Source: Pseudomonas sp. A34-9 (lineage in GTDB: Bacteria > Pseudomonadota > Gammaproteobacteria > Pseudomonadales > Pseudomonadaceae). Taken from it: 64,000 bases of DNA. The stretch is from the NCBI RefSeq assembly GCF_029543085.1, contig NZ_CP119967.1, positions 3,498,501 to 3,562,500 on the forward strand. The letters run 5' to 3'. Shown piece after piece: positions 1 to 9,275 of the stretch. Under the pieces are notes generated by a model. It was not told the origin of the DNA, ran no database searches, and was given only the letters and a program-made list of their open reading frames with translations. The position numbers and the translations under genes were made by a program. The stretch's first letter is position 1; every line of letters begins with the position of its first letter.

Positions 1-1
1 C

Positions 2-1834
2 GCCGAGCAGATTCAGGGCGAGTTGAACAAAGTGCAGGCGCAACAGCGCAGCATCACCCAGACCATCCCGCTGCTCGACAGCGCCGCCATCGACACGGTG
101 CTGCCAGGCCTGGTGGATCAATACGGCGAGTTGAAGGTTTTCGGCGGCGGGATCTGGCCGCTGCCGGGGCAGCGAGAGGCCGGGCGCAATAAATTCAGTA
201 CGTTCTGGCACCGTGACGCATCGGGCAAACTGGCCGTGAACACGTTCTGGAACAGTGACGCGGCCCCCAACTATTACGACCAGAGCTGGTACAAGGGCGG
301 CATGGCCACACCGCGTGGCCAATGCGCCTGGGCGGCGGCTTATAAGGATGATGCCAGCGCCGAGCCGCGCACCAACTGCGCCATGGCCATCCAGAAAAAC
401 GGCAGCGCCTGGGGTGTTTCGACCATCGACGTGACCCTCGGCTTCTTCAATGATCTGGTGGCGCGCAAGGAGAAAGACCTCAACGCCGAAATGCTGATCA
501 TCGAAGCCGACGGCAAGATCATCAGTAACAGCTCGCGCATCAGTGGCCCGATCGTGCTGAAAAACATCAGCGAACTGGCCGCCACGTCGACGTTCGCCAG
601 CCAGGTAAAAAACGGCCTGCAGAACCGTGATCAAGCGCAACGCATCGAGTTCGACAACAACGGTGAAGCCAGCACCTTCTTCATGCGTCCGATTGAAGGT
701 ACGCCTTGGTTCCTCGCCACCGCCCTGCCGACAAAAATGCTCACGGCGCAGCGTGATGACGTCCTCAGCACCTTGAGCCTGTTGCAGATTCCGCTGGTGA
801 TTCTGCTGGTGCTGTTGCAGGTCTACGCGATTCGCCAATTGGTGCAGCGCATGAAAGCGTTGAAAGCCAACATCGATTTGCTGTCCAGCGGCGATGCCGA
901 CCTGACCCGCCGCATTACCATCCGCGCCGAAGATGAACTCGGGGCCATCGGTCACTCGGTCAACACCTTTATTGCCTACCTGCAAAACATGATCGGCGAA
1001 GTGACCCAGGCCACCGGCGCCATGGCGTCCAGCCTCGACAACCTGCAACGCACCTCGGCACACACCAGCCAGATTCTGCTGCGTCACGCCTCGGAAACCG
1101 ATCAGACCGTTACTGCCATCACCGAGATGAGTTCGACGGCAGAAAGCGTGGCGCAGAATGCCGCCGAAACCGCCGCATTCACCCAGCGCGCCAATGAAAA
1201 CGCCGACCGCTCCCGCGTGGTGGTGGGCGAAGCGACCAACAGCGTGGTGGCGCTGATCGATGAAGTGGCCAGCGCTACGCACAAAGTCGAAAACATGCAG
1301 CAGGACGCTCAGCGCATCACCGAAATCCTCGGGGTGATCGGTGCGATTGCCGGGCAGACCAACCTGTTGGCGCTCAACGCCGCGATCGAAGCAGCACGGG
1401 CCGGTGAGCAGGGCCGAGGTTTTGCCGTGGTCGCCGACGAAGTCCGCGCCCTCGCCGCACGCACCCAGGCCAGCACCTCGGAAATCAACGAGATGCTGAC
1501 GCGCCTGACTCAGGGCGTGAGTTCTTCGGTCAACGCCATGGAAAACACCCAGGCCAGTTGCCAGTCCGCCGCCGACGCCACCGCCCGGGTCAATTCGGGT
1601 CTGGATGAGATGGCCGGTTCGGTCAGCCACATCAACAGCCTCAGCACCCAGATCGCCACCGCCGCCGAGCAACAAAGTGCCGTGACCGAAGAGATCAACC
1701 GCAGCATGGTGCAGATCCGTCACATGGTCGATGAACTGGTGCAGAGCGGCAAAGCCAGCGAACTGAATACTCACCAGTTGCTGGAAGCCAACAGCCGGGT
1801 GAGCGCGATCATGGGGCGTTTCAAAGTCCGCTGA
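2..1834 (+). CDS. Methyl-accepting chemotaxis protein, 5' end outside the window
   Basis: Membrane chemoreceptor that would signal through CheW/CheA. The reading frame is open to the window edge; the first in-window start codon (TTG at 23) has no ribosome binding site, so the true start lies upstream and the first membrane helix is missing. Visible parts in order are a large periplasmic sensor region of the dCache type, a membrane helix ([17 protein letters not shown], about residue 250 of the visible part), a HAMP linker, and the cytoplasmic signalling coiled coil with the highly conserved hairpin tip ([20 protein letters not shown]). The ligand cannot be inferred. The gene stands alone and is followed by an interspersed palindrome. 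Confidence 0.93.
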   Translation, partial: AEQIQGELNKVQAQQRSITQTIPLLDSAAIDTVLPGLVDQYGELKVFGGGIWPLPGQREAGRNKFSTFWHRDASGKLAVNTFWNSDAAPNYYDQSWYKGGMATPRGQCAWAAAYKDDASAEPRTNCAMAIQKNGSAWGVSTIDVTLGFFNDLVARKEKDLNAEMLIIEADGKIISNSSRISGPIVLKNISELAATSTFASQVKNGLQNRDQAQRIEFDNNGEASTFFMRPIEGTPWFLATALPTKMLTAQRDDVLSTLSLLQIPLVILLVLLQVYAIRQLVQRMKALKANIDLLSSGDADLTRRITIRAEDELGAIGHSVNTFIAYLQNMIGEVTQATGAMASSLDNLQRTSAHTSQILLRHASETDQTVTAITEMSSTAESVAQNAAETAAFTQRANENADRSRVVVGEATNSVVALIDEVASATHKVENMQQDAQRITEILGVIGAIAGQTNLLALNAAIEAARAGEQGRGFAVVADEVRALAARTQASTSEINEMLTRLTQGVSSSVNAMENTQASCQSAADATARVNSGLDEMAGSVSHINSLSTQIATAAEQQSAVTEEINRSMVQIRHMVDELVQSGKASELNTHQLLEANSRVSAIMGRFKVR

Positions 1835-1850
1835 CTCACCCTGATCCGCT

Positions 1851-1933
1851 GTAGGAGCTGCCGCAGGCTGCGATCTTTTGATCTTGTCTTTTAAAAACAA
1901 AGTCAAAAGATCGCAGCCTTCGGCAGCTCCTAC
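1851..1933. repeat. Interspersed palindromic (REP-type) element, GTAGGAGCTGCCG class
   Basis: Imperfect inverted repeat: the left arm starts GTAGGAGCTGCCGCAGGCTG and the right arm ends CGGCAGCTCCTAC, around an AT-rich centre. The same sequence recurs at 29375, 40207 and 60965. It sits between the chemoreceptor stop and the DUF411 gene and could fold as a long hairpin in RNA. Confidence 0.85.
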
Positions 1934-1951
1934 AGTGGGATCGCATGCAAC

Positions 1952-1967
1952 CTGACAGATTTGTCAT
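1952..1967 (+). promoter_or_regulatory. Candidate CopR-type operator
   Basis: CTGACA-GATTT-GTCAT, differing at one position from the CTGACA-N5-GTAAT pattern described for copper-responsive CopR in Pseudomonas. It lies about 145 bases upstream of the DUF411 gene, whose Cys and Met motifs suggest copper. The match is seen directly; regulation by CopR is inferred. Confidence 0.4.
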
Positions 1968-2112
1968 CTCACGCTCAGCAACCTGTCAGCCTTGATCTAC
2001 GATCATCCTGGCCGCTTGTCTCGCAACAACTGGAAACATTGCGTTGAAGCCAGACAGGAAAAACCGGTCAAAATGCGTTCTTTTTGATCGTCACCCGAGC
2101 CGAGAATCCGCT

Positions 2113-2559
2113 ATGCGTACCCACCTGCGTCTGGTCGCCCTGAGCGCCCTGTTCATTTCTTCCCTGGCGCAAGCCGCCGATCTGATCCCGATCGAAGTCC
2201 ATCGTGACGCCAATTGCGGCTGCTGCAAAAAATGGATCAGCCACCTCGAAGCCAACGGTTTCAAGGTCGAAGACCACGTCGAAAGCGACATGAGCAGCTT
2301 CAAGCAACAACATGGCGTGCCGCCGCGTCTGGCGTCGTGCCACACCGCAATCATCAACGGCAAATTCGTCGAAGGCCACGTGCCGGCGGAACAGGTGTTG
2401 GCCCTGAGCAAGCGTGACGATCTGCTCGGCGTGGCCGCTCCGGGCATGCCGATGGGCTCGCCGGGCATGGAAATGGACGGCATGAGCGATGCGTATCAAG
2501 TCATCGGCCTGAAAAAGGATGGCGCTGACGTGGTGGTGGCGGATTACCCGGCCCATTGA
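2113..2559 (+). CDS. DUF411 family periplasmic metal-binding protein
   Basis: Exported 148-residue protein of the DUF411 family, often found with copper-handling genes. The start at 2113 is chosen over an in-frame start at 2044 because it gives a normal signal peptide (MRTHLRLVALSALFISSLAQAA). The mature protein has the hallmark CGCC motif after VHRDAN, a later SCHTA cysteine/histidine, and a Met-rich tail (GMPMGSPGMEMDGM) resembling Cu(I)-binding methionine motifs. A copper role is inferred from these residues and from the CopR-like site upstream. The stop overlaps the start of the next gene by four bases (TTGA), so the two are probably translated together. Confidence 0.88.
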   Translation: MRTHLRLVALSALFISSLAQAADLIPIEVHRDANCGCCKKWISHLEANGFKVEDHVESDMSSFKQQHGVPPRLASCHTAIINGKFVEGHVPAEQVLALSKRDDLLGVAAPGMPMGSPGMEMDGMSDAYQVIGLKKDGADVVVADYPAH

Positions 2560-2993
2560 TCAGCGCCGCTTACCTCGGGTTGTTCTTTGCTGCGTTCGGT
2601 GCAGCGACCTTACTGCCGATGCAGTCCGAGGCATTGCTGGTCGGTTTGCTCATCAGCGAGCGCTACTGGCTGTGGGGTCTGCTCGCCGTGGCAACGCTGG
2701 GCAACGTACTCGGTTCGCTGGTCAACTGGTGGCTGGGCCGCGGCATCGAACGCTTTCAGGCTCGACGCTGGTTTCCGGTCGGCCCCGCGCACATGGCCCG
2801 GGCGCGCAAACATTATGAGCGTTACGGCCACTGGTCATTGCTGCTGAGTTGGTTGCCGATCATTGGCGATCCGCTGACACTGATTGCCGGCGTCATGCGT
2901 GAACCGCTCGGGCGGTTTTTGTTGATCGTCACCCTGGCCAAAGCTGCACGTTACGGTGTGCTGGCCATGCTGACGCTGGGCTGGCTGGGTTGA
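2556..2993 (+). CDS. YqaA family (DedA-like) inner-membrane protein
   Basis: Small 145-residue membrane protein resembling YqaA/DedA-superfamily proteins. It starts at a TTG overlapping the DUF411 stop (TTGA), which implies translational coupling. Hydrophobic segments fill the N-terminal half (AAYLGLFFAAFGAATLLP, WLWGLLAVATLGNVLG) and the C-terminus (FLLIVTLAKAARYGVLAML). The motif GNVLGSLVNWWLGRG and the re-entrant-like stretch SWLPIIGDPLTLIAG are typical of the family. The family's transported substrate is not established here. Pairing with a DUF411 protein suggests, weakly, a shared metal or envelope function. Confidence 0.85.
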   Translation: MISAAYLGLFFAAFGAATLLPMQSEALLVGLLISERYWLWGLLAVATLGNVLGSLVNWWLGRGIERFQARRWFPVGPAHMARARKHYERYGHWSLLLSWLPIIGDPLTLIAGVMREPLGRFLLIVTLAKAARYGVLAMLTLGWLG

Positions 2994-3080
2994 ACGATCA
3001 GACGCGGGCATTGCCTGTGTTTAACGTCGGCATAATCCAGTCATTCCAGCATCGGCCGATTTCAAACGGAGTTTGACCTT

Positions 3081-4130
3081 ATGTCTGTCATGTTTTCCCG
3101 TTGGCTCCCCGGTTTGCTCCTGTGCGCTGCGCTGCCCCTGTCTGCACACGCTGCCACGCCAACCGAAACAGCACCGGAAGGCCCGGCCTATGGCCCGGAA
3201 CTGCAAGGTTTCGAATACCCCTACACCCTGAAACACTTCGCTTTTCAATCTCAGGGTAAGTCCCTGCAGATGGGCTACATGGATGTCGCCGCTCACGGCA
3301 AGGCCAATGGCCGCACCGTGGTGCTGATGCATGGCAAGAATTTTTGCGCAGCGACCTGGGACAGTTCGATCAAGGCCTTGAGCGAGTCCGGTTACCGCGT
3401 GATCGCGCCGGATCAGATCGGCTTCTGCACCTCCAGCAAACCTGACAACTATCAGTACAGCTTTCAACAACTGGCGACCAACACTCAGCAGTTGCTCAAA
3501 GCGCTGGGCATTCAGAAAGCCACGTTGCTCGGCCACTCCACCGGCGGCATGCTCGCCACCCGCTATGCCTTGCTATTCCCCGAGCAGGTCGAGCAACTGG
3601 CACTGGTCAACCCAATCGGTCTGGAAGACTGGAAGGCCCTCGGCGTGCCCTATCGCACGGTGGACCAGTGGTATCAGCGCGAGCTGAAAGTCAGCGCCCA
3701 AGGTATTCGCGATTACGAACGCACCACCTACTACGACGGCCGCTGGAAACCGGAATTCGACCGCTGGGTGGACATGCTCGCCGGCCTGAGCAAAGGCTCG
3801 GGCAAGACCCAGGTCGCGTGGAACTCGGCGCTGATCTACGACATGATTTTCACCCAACCGGTGTACTACGAGTTCAAGGACTTGAAGATGCCGACCCTAC
3901 TGCTGATCGGCACCTCCGACACCACGGCCATCGGCAAAGATCTCGCGCCGCCAGAAGTGAAAGCGAAAATCGGCCACTATGACGTGCTCGGCAAACAAGT
4001 GGCCAAGCTCATCCCGCAGTCGACGCTGGTGGAATTTCCCGGCATGGGCCACGCGCCGCAAATGGAAGAACCGGCGCAGTTCCACAAGGCCCTGCTCGAC
4101 TGGCTCAATACATCCAATTCCGTTCGTTGA
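3081..4130 (+). CDS. Exported alpha/beta-hydrolase
   Basis: Alpha/beta-hydrolase-fold protein of 349 residues with a Sec signal peptide (MSVMFSRWLPGLLLCAALPLSAHAA), so it probably acts in the periplasm. It shows the oxyanion-hole region VVLMHGKNFCAATW, the nucleophile elbow GHSTGG, a DTTAIG acid-loop region and the terminal GMGHAPQMEEP catalytic histidine. The substrate is not predictable; the family includes esterases, lipases and haloalkane-dehalogenase-like enzymes. A start at 3081 is supported by an upstream purine stretch (AACGGAGTTTGACC). It ends 13 bases before the dehydrogenase gene, so the two may be cotranscribed. Confidence 0.9.
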   Translation: MSVMFSRWLPGLLLCAALPLSAHAATPTETAPEGPAYGPELQGFEYPYTLKHFAFQSQGKSLQMGYMDVAAHGKANGRTVVLMHGKNFCAATWDSSIKALSESGYRVIAPDQIGFCTSSKPDNYQYSFQQLATNTQQLLKALGIQKATLLGHSTGGMLATRYALLFPEQVEQLALVNPIGLEDWKALGVPYRTVDQWYQRELKVSAQGIRDYERTTYYDGRWKPEFDRWVDMLAGLSKGSGKTQVAWNSALIYDMIFTQPVYYEFKDLKMPTLLLIGTSDTTAIGKDLAPPEVKAKIGHYDVLGKQVAKLIPQSTLVEFPGMGHAPQMEEPAQFHKALLDWLNTSNSVR

Positions 4131-4143
4131 TGAGGTAAGGCTG

Positions 4144-5097
4144 ATGGCGGTGCAGATTGCAGTGATCGATGACTGGCAGGACGTGGCCCGCGACGTGGTC
4201 GACTGGTCCGTGCTCGACGGCATTGGCGAAGTGACGTTCGAACATGACTACCCGACAGACCACGCCACCCTGGCCGAGCGTCTGGGCAAGTATCAGGTGA
4301 TCTGCGTCATGCGCGAACGCACGCGCTTCGACGAAGACCTGCTCAAGCGTCTGCCCAAGCTGAAGTTGCTGGTCACCGGCGGCATGCGCAACGCGGCGCT
4401 GGACATGCAAGCGGCAGCGAAACTGGGCATCAAGGTGTGTGGCACCGACAGTTACAAGCATGCGGCCCCGGAGTTGACCTGGGCACTGATCATGGCTGCG
4501 ACGCGCAATCTGCTGAATGAAGCCAATGCCCTGCGCAACGGCCACTGGCAGCAAGGGCTGGGCGGCGATCTGCACGGCAAGACCCTGGGCATTCTCGGCC
4601 TGGGCAGCATCGGTCAACGGGTTGCACAGTTTGGCCAGGTGTTTGGCATGCAGGTGATCGCCTGGAGCGAGAACCTTACCGCTGAACGTGCGCAACAGGC
4701 GGGCGTGACGTATGTCAGCAAGCAGGCCTTGTTCGAACAGGCGGACGTGCTGTCGGTGCATCTGGTGCTCAGCGAACGCAGTCGCGGCCTGGTCGACGCG
4801 CAAGCGTTAAGCTGGATGAAACCGACCGCGCTGCTGGTCAACACCGCGCGCGGGCCGATTGTCGATGAAGGGGCGCTGATCAAGGCCCTGCAAAAAAAGC
4901 ACATCGCCGGGGCAGCCCTGGACGTGTTCGAACACGAACCGCTGCCGGCCATGCACCCGTTTCGCACACTGGACAATGTGCTGGCGACGCCGCATGTGGG
5001 GTATGTCAGTCGGCAGAACTATGAACAGTTCTTTTCCCAGATGATCGAGGATATTCAGGCCTGGTCGAGCGGTAACCCGGTTCGCCTGCTGAACTGA
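4144..5097 (+). CDS. D-2-hydroxyacid dehydrogenase, NAD-binding
   Basis: 317-residue cytoplasmic oxidoreductase of the D-isomer-specific 2-hydroxyacid dehydrogenase family, which interconverts 2-keto acids and D-2-hydroxy acids. The Rossmann motif is GILGLGSIGQRVAQFG. The catalytic set is visible as the Arg in NTARGPIVDEGAL, the Glu in DVFEHEPLP and the His in ATPHVGYVS. The start at 4144 (AGGTAAGGCTGATG context) is preferred over a longer frame overlapping the hydrolase gene. The exact substrate is unknown. It runs convergent to the large toxin-like gene, with only about 8 bases between the two stop codons. Confidence 0.92.
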   Translation: MAVQIAVIDDWQDVARDVVDWSVLDGIGEVTFEHDYPTDHATLAERLGKYQVICVMRERTRFDEDLLKRLPKLKLLVTGGMRNAALDMQAAAKLGIKVCGTDSYKHAAPELTWALIMAATRNLLNEANALRNGHWQQGLGGDLHGKTLGILGLGSIGQRVAQFGQVFGMQVIAWSENLTAERAQQAGVTYVSKQALFEQADVLSVHLVLSERSRGLVDAQALSWMKPTALLVNTARGPIVDEGALIKALQKKHIAGAALDVFEHEPLPAMHPFRTLDNVLATPHVGYVSRQNYEQFFSQMIEDIQAWSSGNPVRLLN

Positions 5098-5105
5098 GTT
5101 GTGCG

Positions 5106-8100
5106 TCAATGATCAGGGTCGGGCTTGATCGCGATATCAGGCAGCGGGTTGTAGGACGTCCCATAGTCCACCAGCAATTCGTCACCTTTTTTGATGTCCT
5201 TCAGCGCTACATAGAACGTCAGGTTTTTCCCGACCCCGACGGAGATCACATTGTTCGACCTCCACACCGGCCCATTGCCCATTTGCGAGGTATTGATCAG
5301 GCTCAGGGTGTTGCCCGTATGCAGCGCACTCACCGAGCGCGAGTCCGAACGAGTACCGAACAGGTAGGTCAGGACAGCCCGTGAACCCTGCTTGCGTTGT
5401 TCCTGGAACAACGACGCCTCTGATGCATGGTATTTGCCGGCATACGGCCCAAGCACTTCAAATTGGGGAATGTCGCGCCGCGCCCACACCGAAGCGCCTC
5501 GATCCGGGCCGCCATCGTCCAGCTTCGTGACCACCTCCAGTGTTTCATCAAACCGCGACTGATGTTGACCTTCGGTGCGCAACCAGTCTTTGATCGACTC
5601 CTTCATTTGCACTCTGACGCGCGCTTTCGTCGCAGTATCAAGGTCTGCCAGAAGGCCACTCCAGTTGGTGATACGGATGTCATCGATGGGGCCCTCAAGC
5701 AAGCGGGTCAGGCTCACTGCAGGGTTTGTCGGGTCTTGCAGAATCGGCAGTGTGTTGTCGATTTGATGCGGAGGTAATCGCGGGGAGACGCCGGCTTCCA
5801 CCTTGATAACCACAGGCAAGTCTTGCGTCGATGGCCCGGGGACCGGTTCGCTCGGTGGCGTGTCGGCGGGCTGGTTCTGATCCGGATATTTCGGCGGTGG
5901 CGCATCCACAGGCTCTTGCGCAGGGCGCTTTCGTGTCGGAGTCGTCGCCGGTTGGTCGGGCAGGCGAGGCAGTTCGGTGTTCTGCACAGGCGGATAAAGA
6001 CGCTGCAAAGTCGTGTTCTTCAAAGACCCGTCAAAGTTGACCTGTTTCAGCCATTTGATGGGATCGAGTCGACGTTCGCGCATGAATTGCGTGGGGGTGA
6101 AGGTATTGCCCGCTGTCTCGGTCAGCGCCCTCCATTCGCGTAAAAGGTCATCGGTAATCTCTCTATAACGGTGGCGGACCACCGCCATACCAGCAGGTGT
6201 CAAAGTACCATTGTGCCGGACATGGCTTTGAAATGTACTCAGCTGCAGATGATGACGACGAGCAAATTCCTCCATTGTCATTGCGTCACGCTGCGCTTGT
6301 GTCATGTCCAGCCAGGTATGAATATTTGTTTCGTAGGGCGCGTAGACAGGGGGTTTACGTACGGTAACGCCAGCCTTCGGCGGCTTTGCTTTCAACGCCG
6401 GCAATTCATTACCAGTGGTGCCCTGCGCGTTGCCACTCAAAGCCCCGTCCGGCGCCTCAACCTGCGGGATAACAGGTGCATCTGGCTGCAGGACTGGGAG
6501 GGGTCGCTTGTTGCTGGTTTGCGCTGCGCGCTTGAGACGCTGCAAGCCCCTGACTTTCAAGGGGCCATTAAATGTAACGTAATTGCGCCATTTGACGGGG
6601 TCGAGTTGTCTTTGTTGCATGAATTGCGTTTGCGTGACGACGTTGCCCGGACTCTCGAAAATCGCCTTCCAATCGCGTAAATCGTCCTCGGTAATCGATT
6701 TATAGGTGCCGCCGGCCAGGCTGTGCAACAGCGCCTCTCCCTTAGGCTTCAGCGTGCCATTTTGCCGTGCATGTTTTTCGAACACATTGTGATCAAGGTG
6801 ATGCTGACCGACAAATCCGGACATGGTCATAGTGTCACGCTCAACTTGTGACAGGGCTTGCCAGGTATGAAGATGCATTTTGTTCAGTTGATTGAAGGGG
6901 GTATTGGCCGGGCGATGAAGCACGAGCCTGCCGACATCGCTCAACTGGCCATCGACCTTCACGTAATACTCAAAGGTTTTCACGGCCAAGTCGTTCTGTA
7001 TGGCAAAGCCCCGACGGCCAAGCCTCAATTGTTCTTCGCTCGATAACGCCTCCCAAATCCGTAAATGGTCTGCGGTAACCGTCATGCCCCCAATATTTTG
7101 CCGTAAGTGTTTCAGGAACACGTCAGGATCAAAGTGATGCTGACCGACAAATCCGGCCATGGTCATAGTGTTACGCTCAGTTTGTGTCATGGTTTGCCAC
7201 GCCCGAAGGTGCGTTTCGTCCGGTAGATTGAAGGGCGTGTTGGCCGGGCGATGACGCACGAGCATGCCGGCATCGCTCAACTGGCCATCGAACATCACGA
7301 AATACTCAAAGGTTTTCACTGACAGGTCATTCTGTCGGGCAAAACCCTCACGGGTAAGCCTTTGCCGCTCCTCGCCCGACAACGCCTCCCAGGCCTGCAA
7401 ATGCTCAGCGGTGATCGGCTTGCCCCCACCGCCGGCCCCCAGACGTCGCCATTGGTCACCCTCTATATGCCCGACCCGCAAATGGGTTGGCTTGCCATTG
7501 TGATAAATCATTGCATTGACTACGCCCTCCGCCCGGCTGGAAACATCCCGCACCTCGTACACAGCCGTTCTGCCACTGCCGTCGGTATGGCGGATATGAG
7601 TCAGGTGCCCATCGGCGGCAATGTACAAGCCCCGACTGTTGCGGGAGAGGCCGGCGATGCGCGACTCGGGAACTTCGAAGTGACCGGACAGCGTATTGCT
7701 CAGCTCATGCAGGTCATCAATATGCGCGATGTCCACCTGACCCGCGACAGCCTGGGTCGCGACCCTGAACTCGTCGAGCGGACTGCCATAAGGTCGCATC
7801 ACGTCGGCATCAAAGGCATACCAGTGGCCATTTTTCAGCACGGCAGCGCCTTCCTTCGTCTGACCAGCGACCTTCACGACCCCTGTCGCCGCAGCGTCAT
7901 AATCTAGGCTGATTGCCTTCAACACATCGTAACTGCCACTGGCGCCCCTGAGCCGGTTGACGAGTTTGGCGCCTTTGGACAACAGATAAAGACCACCGGT
8001 CCCCAGCAGCCTGGCCAGATCCCCCAGACCGCCAACAGGGTTAAGTGCATCGATGGTGGCGACGCCAATGACCTTGACCGCGCGTAATACTCTGGCCCCG

Positions 8101-9275
8101 CCGGAAAGGGCAGAACGGCCGATCTTGATCAACTTTCCTGCAGTAGCGGCGCCAGCGGTGAGGAACCCGAAGACATCCAGCAAGAGATCGAATACGCCCT
8201 CCCCCACGTGGCCTTTGTGAAAATTGACAATGGCTGATCTGAAAGGGATCAGGTTTAGCAAAAACTCGGTCAGCGGCTTGGGACCACCCAGTAATTTGTC
8301 CAGGGTGGTCTGCCCGCGCGCCTGTTCTTTTATCGTCGGATCGTCGAGATCGAGGTGCTCGACAAAAGCCTTGGCAATCCCATGGGATCGCTCGCTGTTG
8401 AAGCTATCGGGGGGGAATCGGTTCGCGGGGCGCTCACGACCGAGATCATTCGCCGCCTCACGGGGCGTGAACAGTCGGGTGGTAAAAACCCGGTTGGCTT
8501 CTCGTGACTCCTGATGCCTCACTCTGTACAGCGCCGTATGTGCAATCGTGCCCTTGTTGAAATTAACTTCGTACGCTTGCGGAGCAACGCCTGCGCGCTC
8601 AACCCTGACCAGCAGCCCCGGTTTATTCTGACCGGGCGTCCTGTCGAAAAAACCCGTGCCGATCTGGTATGAGCCTTCCTGGAAAAAGCTGATGGCTCCC
8701 CACTCGAAGTTCTTCCGATCCTCCAATGGCAACTGCGAGAGCAGGTGCCTGACCGTTGTATTGACGGCAGCTTTTTTTTCCTCGATCGCGCTTTTGAACT
8801 GTGTTTCGAACGCTGTCCGTACGCCAAACTGCGGTTTATCGTTCAGCGTCCTCAGCACCTCGCGCAGTTTTTCCGAGTTGAGTGAACTCAGGCGTTCATC
8901 CGCCTTGAACGGTCTGGGATTGGCCCAGTCCATCATGGCGATATCCAGTAATGAATGCAGACCACTCAGCCCGGTCTGTTCGGCTGTACCGCGATATTCA
9001 TCAGTACTGAATATTGGCTCTTCGAAAAACGCGCCCAGGTCGCCAAATCGCGCTATCAACTGCTCCCGGCCGATGCCTTCCCGTGTGGGCAGTTCGTTAT
9101 CCAGAGTCCGCGAGGCAGAGAGCCGAGTGACAAGTTGCGCGTTGAAGGTGGTTCTTGCGGATTCCAATTGTGCGGGGAGACGGGTGTCATCGTGGGTTTT
9201 GGTGATCACTGCGTTAACGACCCCCCCAATCCAGCAATGCGGCTGTCTGTGCCCACTGGGTGGACCCGGAATCAA
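5106..9275 (-). CDS. C-terminal part of a frameshifted toxin-like protein: helical repeats and SET-like domain
   Basis: About 1370-1389 residues that appear to continue the 9214-10098 reading frame; no ribosome binding site precedes the nominal TTG start at 9275. Residues about 1-300 resemble the DUF6543/dermonecrotic-toxin-like family of Pseudomonas, followed by a hydrophobic stretch (LLNLIPFRSAIVNFHKGHVG, near 340-390). From about 617 to 915 and 980 to 1095 run imperfect repeats of about 50 residues (pattern HLxxWxALSxEERxxLT, then GFxxQxxL, then FxxYVxxDGxL). Pro-rich linkers follow, then a SET-like domain at about 1250-1375 (RDIPQFEVLGPYAGKY, NTLSLINTSQ, ALKDIKKGDELLVDYG), where the canonical NHS/C motif reads NTS. 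No export signal is seen. Effector or toxin function is inference. Confidence 0.75.
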   Translation of the reverse strand: MIPGPPSGHRQPHCWIGGVVNAVITKTHDDTRLPAQLESARTTFNAQLVTRLSASRTLDNELPTREGIGREQLIARFGDLGAFFEEPIFSTDEYRGTAEQTGLSGLHSLLDIAMMDWANPRPFKADERLSSLNSEKLREVLRTLNDKPQFGVRTAFETQFKSAIEEKKAAVNTTVRHLLSQLPLEDRKNFEWGAISFFQEGSYQIGTGFFDRTPGQNKPGLLVRVERAGVAPQAYEVNFNKGTIAHTALYRVRHQESREANRVFTTRLFTPREAANDLGRERPANRFPPDSFNSERSHGIAKAFVEHLDLDDPTIKEQARGQTTLDKLLGGPKPLTEFLLNLIPFRSAIVNFHKGHVGEGVFDLLLDVFGFLTAGAATAGKLIKIGRSALSGGARVLRAVKVIGVATIDALNPVGGLGDLARLLGTGGLYLLSKGAKLVNRLRGASGSYDVLKAISLDYDAAATGVVKVAGQTKEGAAVLKNGHWYAFDADVMRPYGSPLDEFRVATQAVAGQVDIAHIDDLHELSNTLSGHFEVPESRIAGLSRNSRGLYIAADGHLTHIRHTDGSGRTAVYEVRDVSSRAEGVVNAMIYHNGKPTHLRVGHIEGDQWRRLGAGGGGKPITAEHLQAWEALSGEERQRLTREGFARQNDLSVKTFEYFVMFDGQLSDAGMLVRHRPANTPFNLPDETHLRAWQTMTQTERNTMTMAGFVGQHHFDPDVFLKHLRQNIGGMTVTADHLRIWEALSSEEQLRLGRRGFAIQNDLAVKTFEYYVKVDGQLSDVGRLVLHRPANTPFNQLNKMHLHTWQALSQVERDTMTMSGFVGQHHLDHNVFEKHARQNGTLKPKGEALLHSLAGGTYKSITEDDLRDWKAIFESPGNVVTQTQFMQQRQLDPVKWRNYVTFNGPLKVRGLQRLKRAAQTSNKRPLPVLQPDAPVIPQVEAPDGALSGNAQGTTGNELPALKAKPPKAGVTVRKPPVYAPYETNIHTWLDMTQAQRDAMTMEEFARRHHLQLSTFQSHVRHNGTLTPAGMAVVRHRYREITDDLLREWRALTETAGNTFTPTQFMRERRLDPIKWLKQVNFDGSLKNTTLQRLYPPVQNTELPRLPDQPATTPTRKRPAQEPVDAPPPKYPDQNQPADTPPSEPVPGPSTQDLPVVIKVEAGVSPRLPPHQIDNTLPILQDPTNPAVSLTRLLEGPIDDIRITNWSGLLADLDTATKARVRVQMKESIKDWLRTEGQHQSRFDETLEVVTKLDDGGPDRGASVWARRDIPQFEVLGPYAGKYHASEASLFQEQRKQGSRAVLTYLFGTRSDSRSVSALHTGNTLSLINTSQMGNGPVWRSNNVISVGVGKNLTFYVALKDIKKGDELLVDYGTSYNPLPDIAIKPDPDH

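Noticed and set aside
2044..2112. Longer start for the DUF411 gene
   Set aside because: It would place 23 charged residues before a clean signal peptide that begins at 2113.
9230..9275. Independent translation start (TTG at 9275) for the 1389-residue frame
   Set aside because: No ribosome binding site; the first residues (IPGPPSGHRQPHCW) are the out-of-frame reading of the upstream conserved segment.
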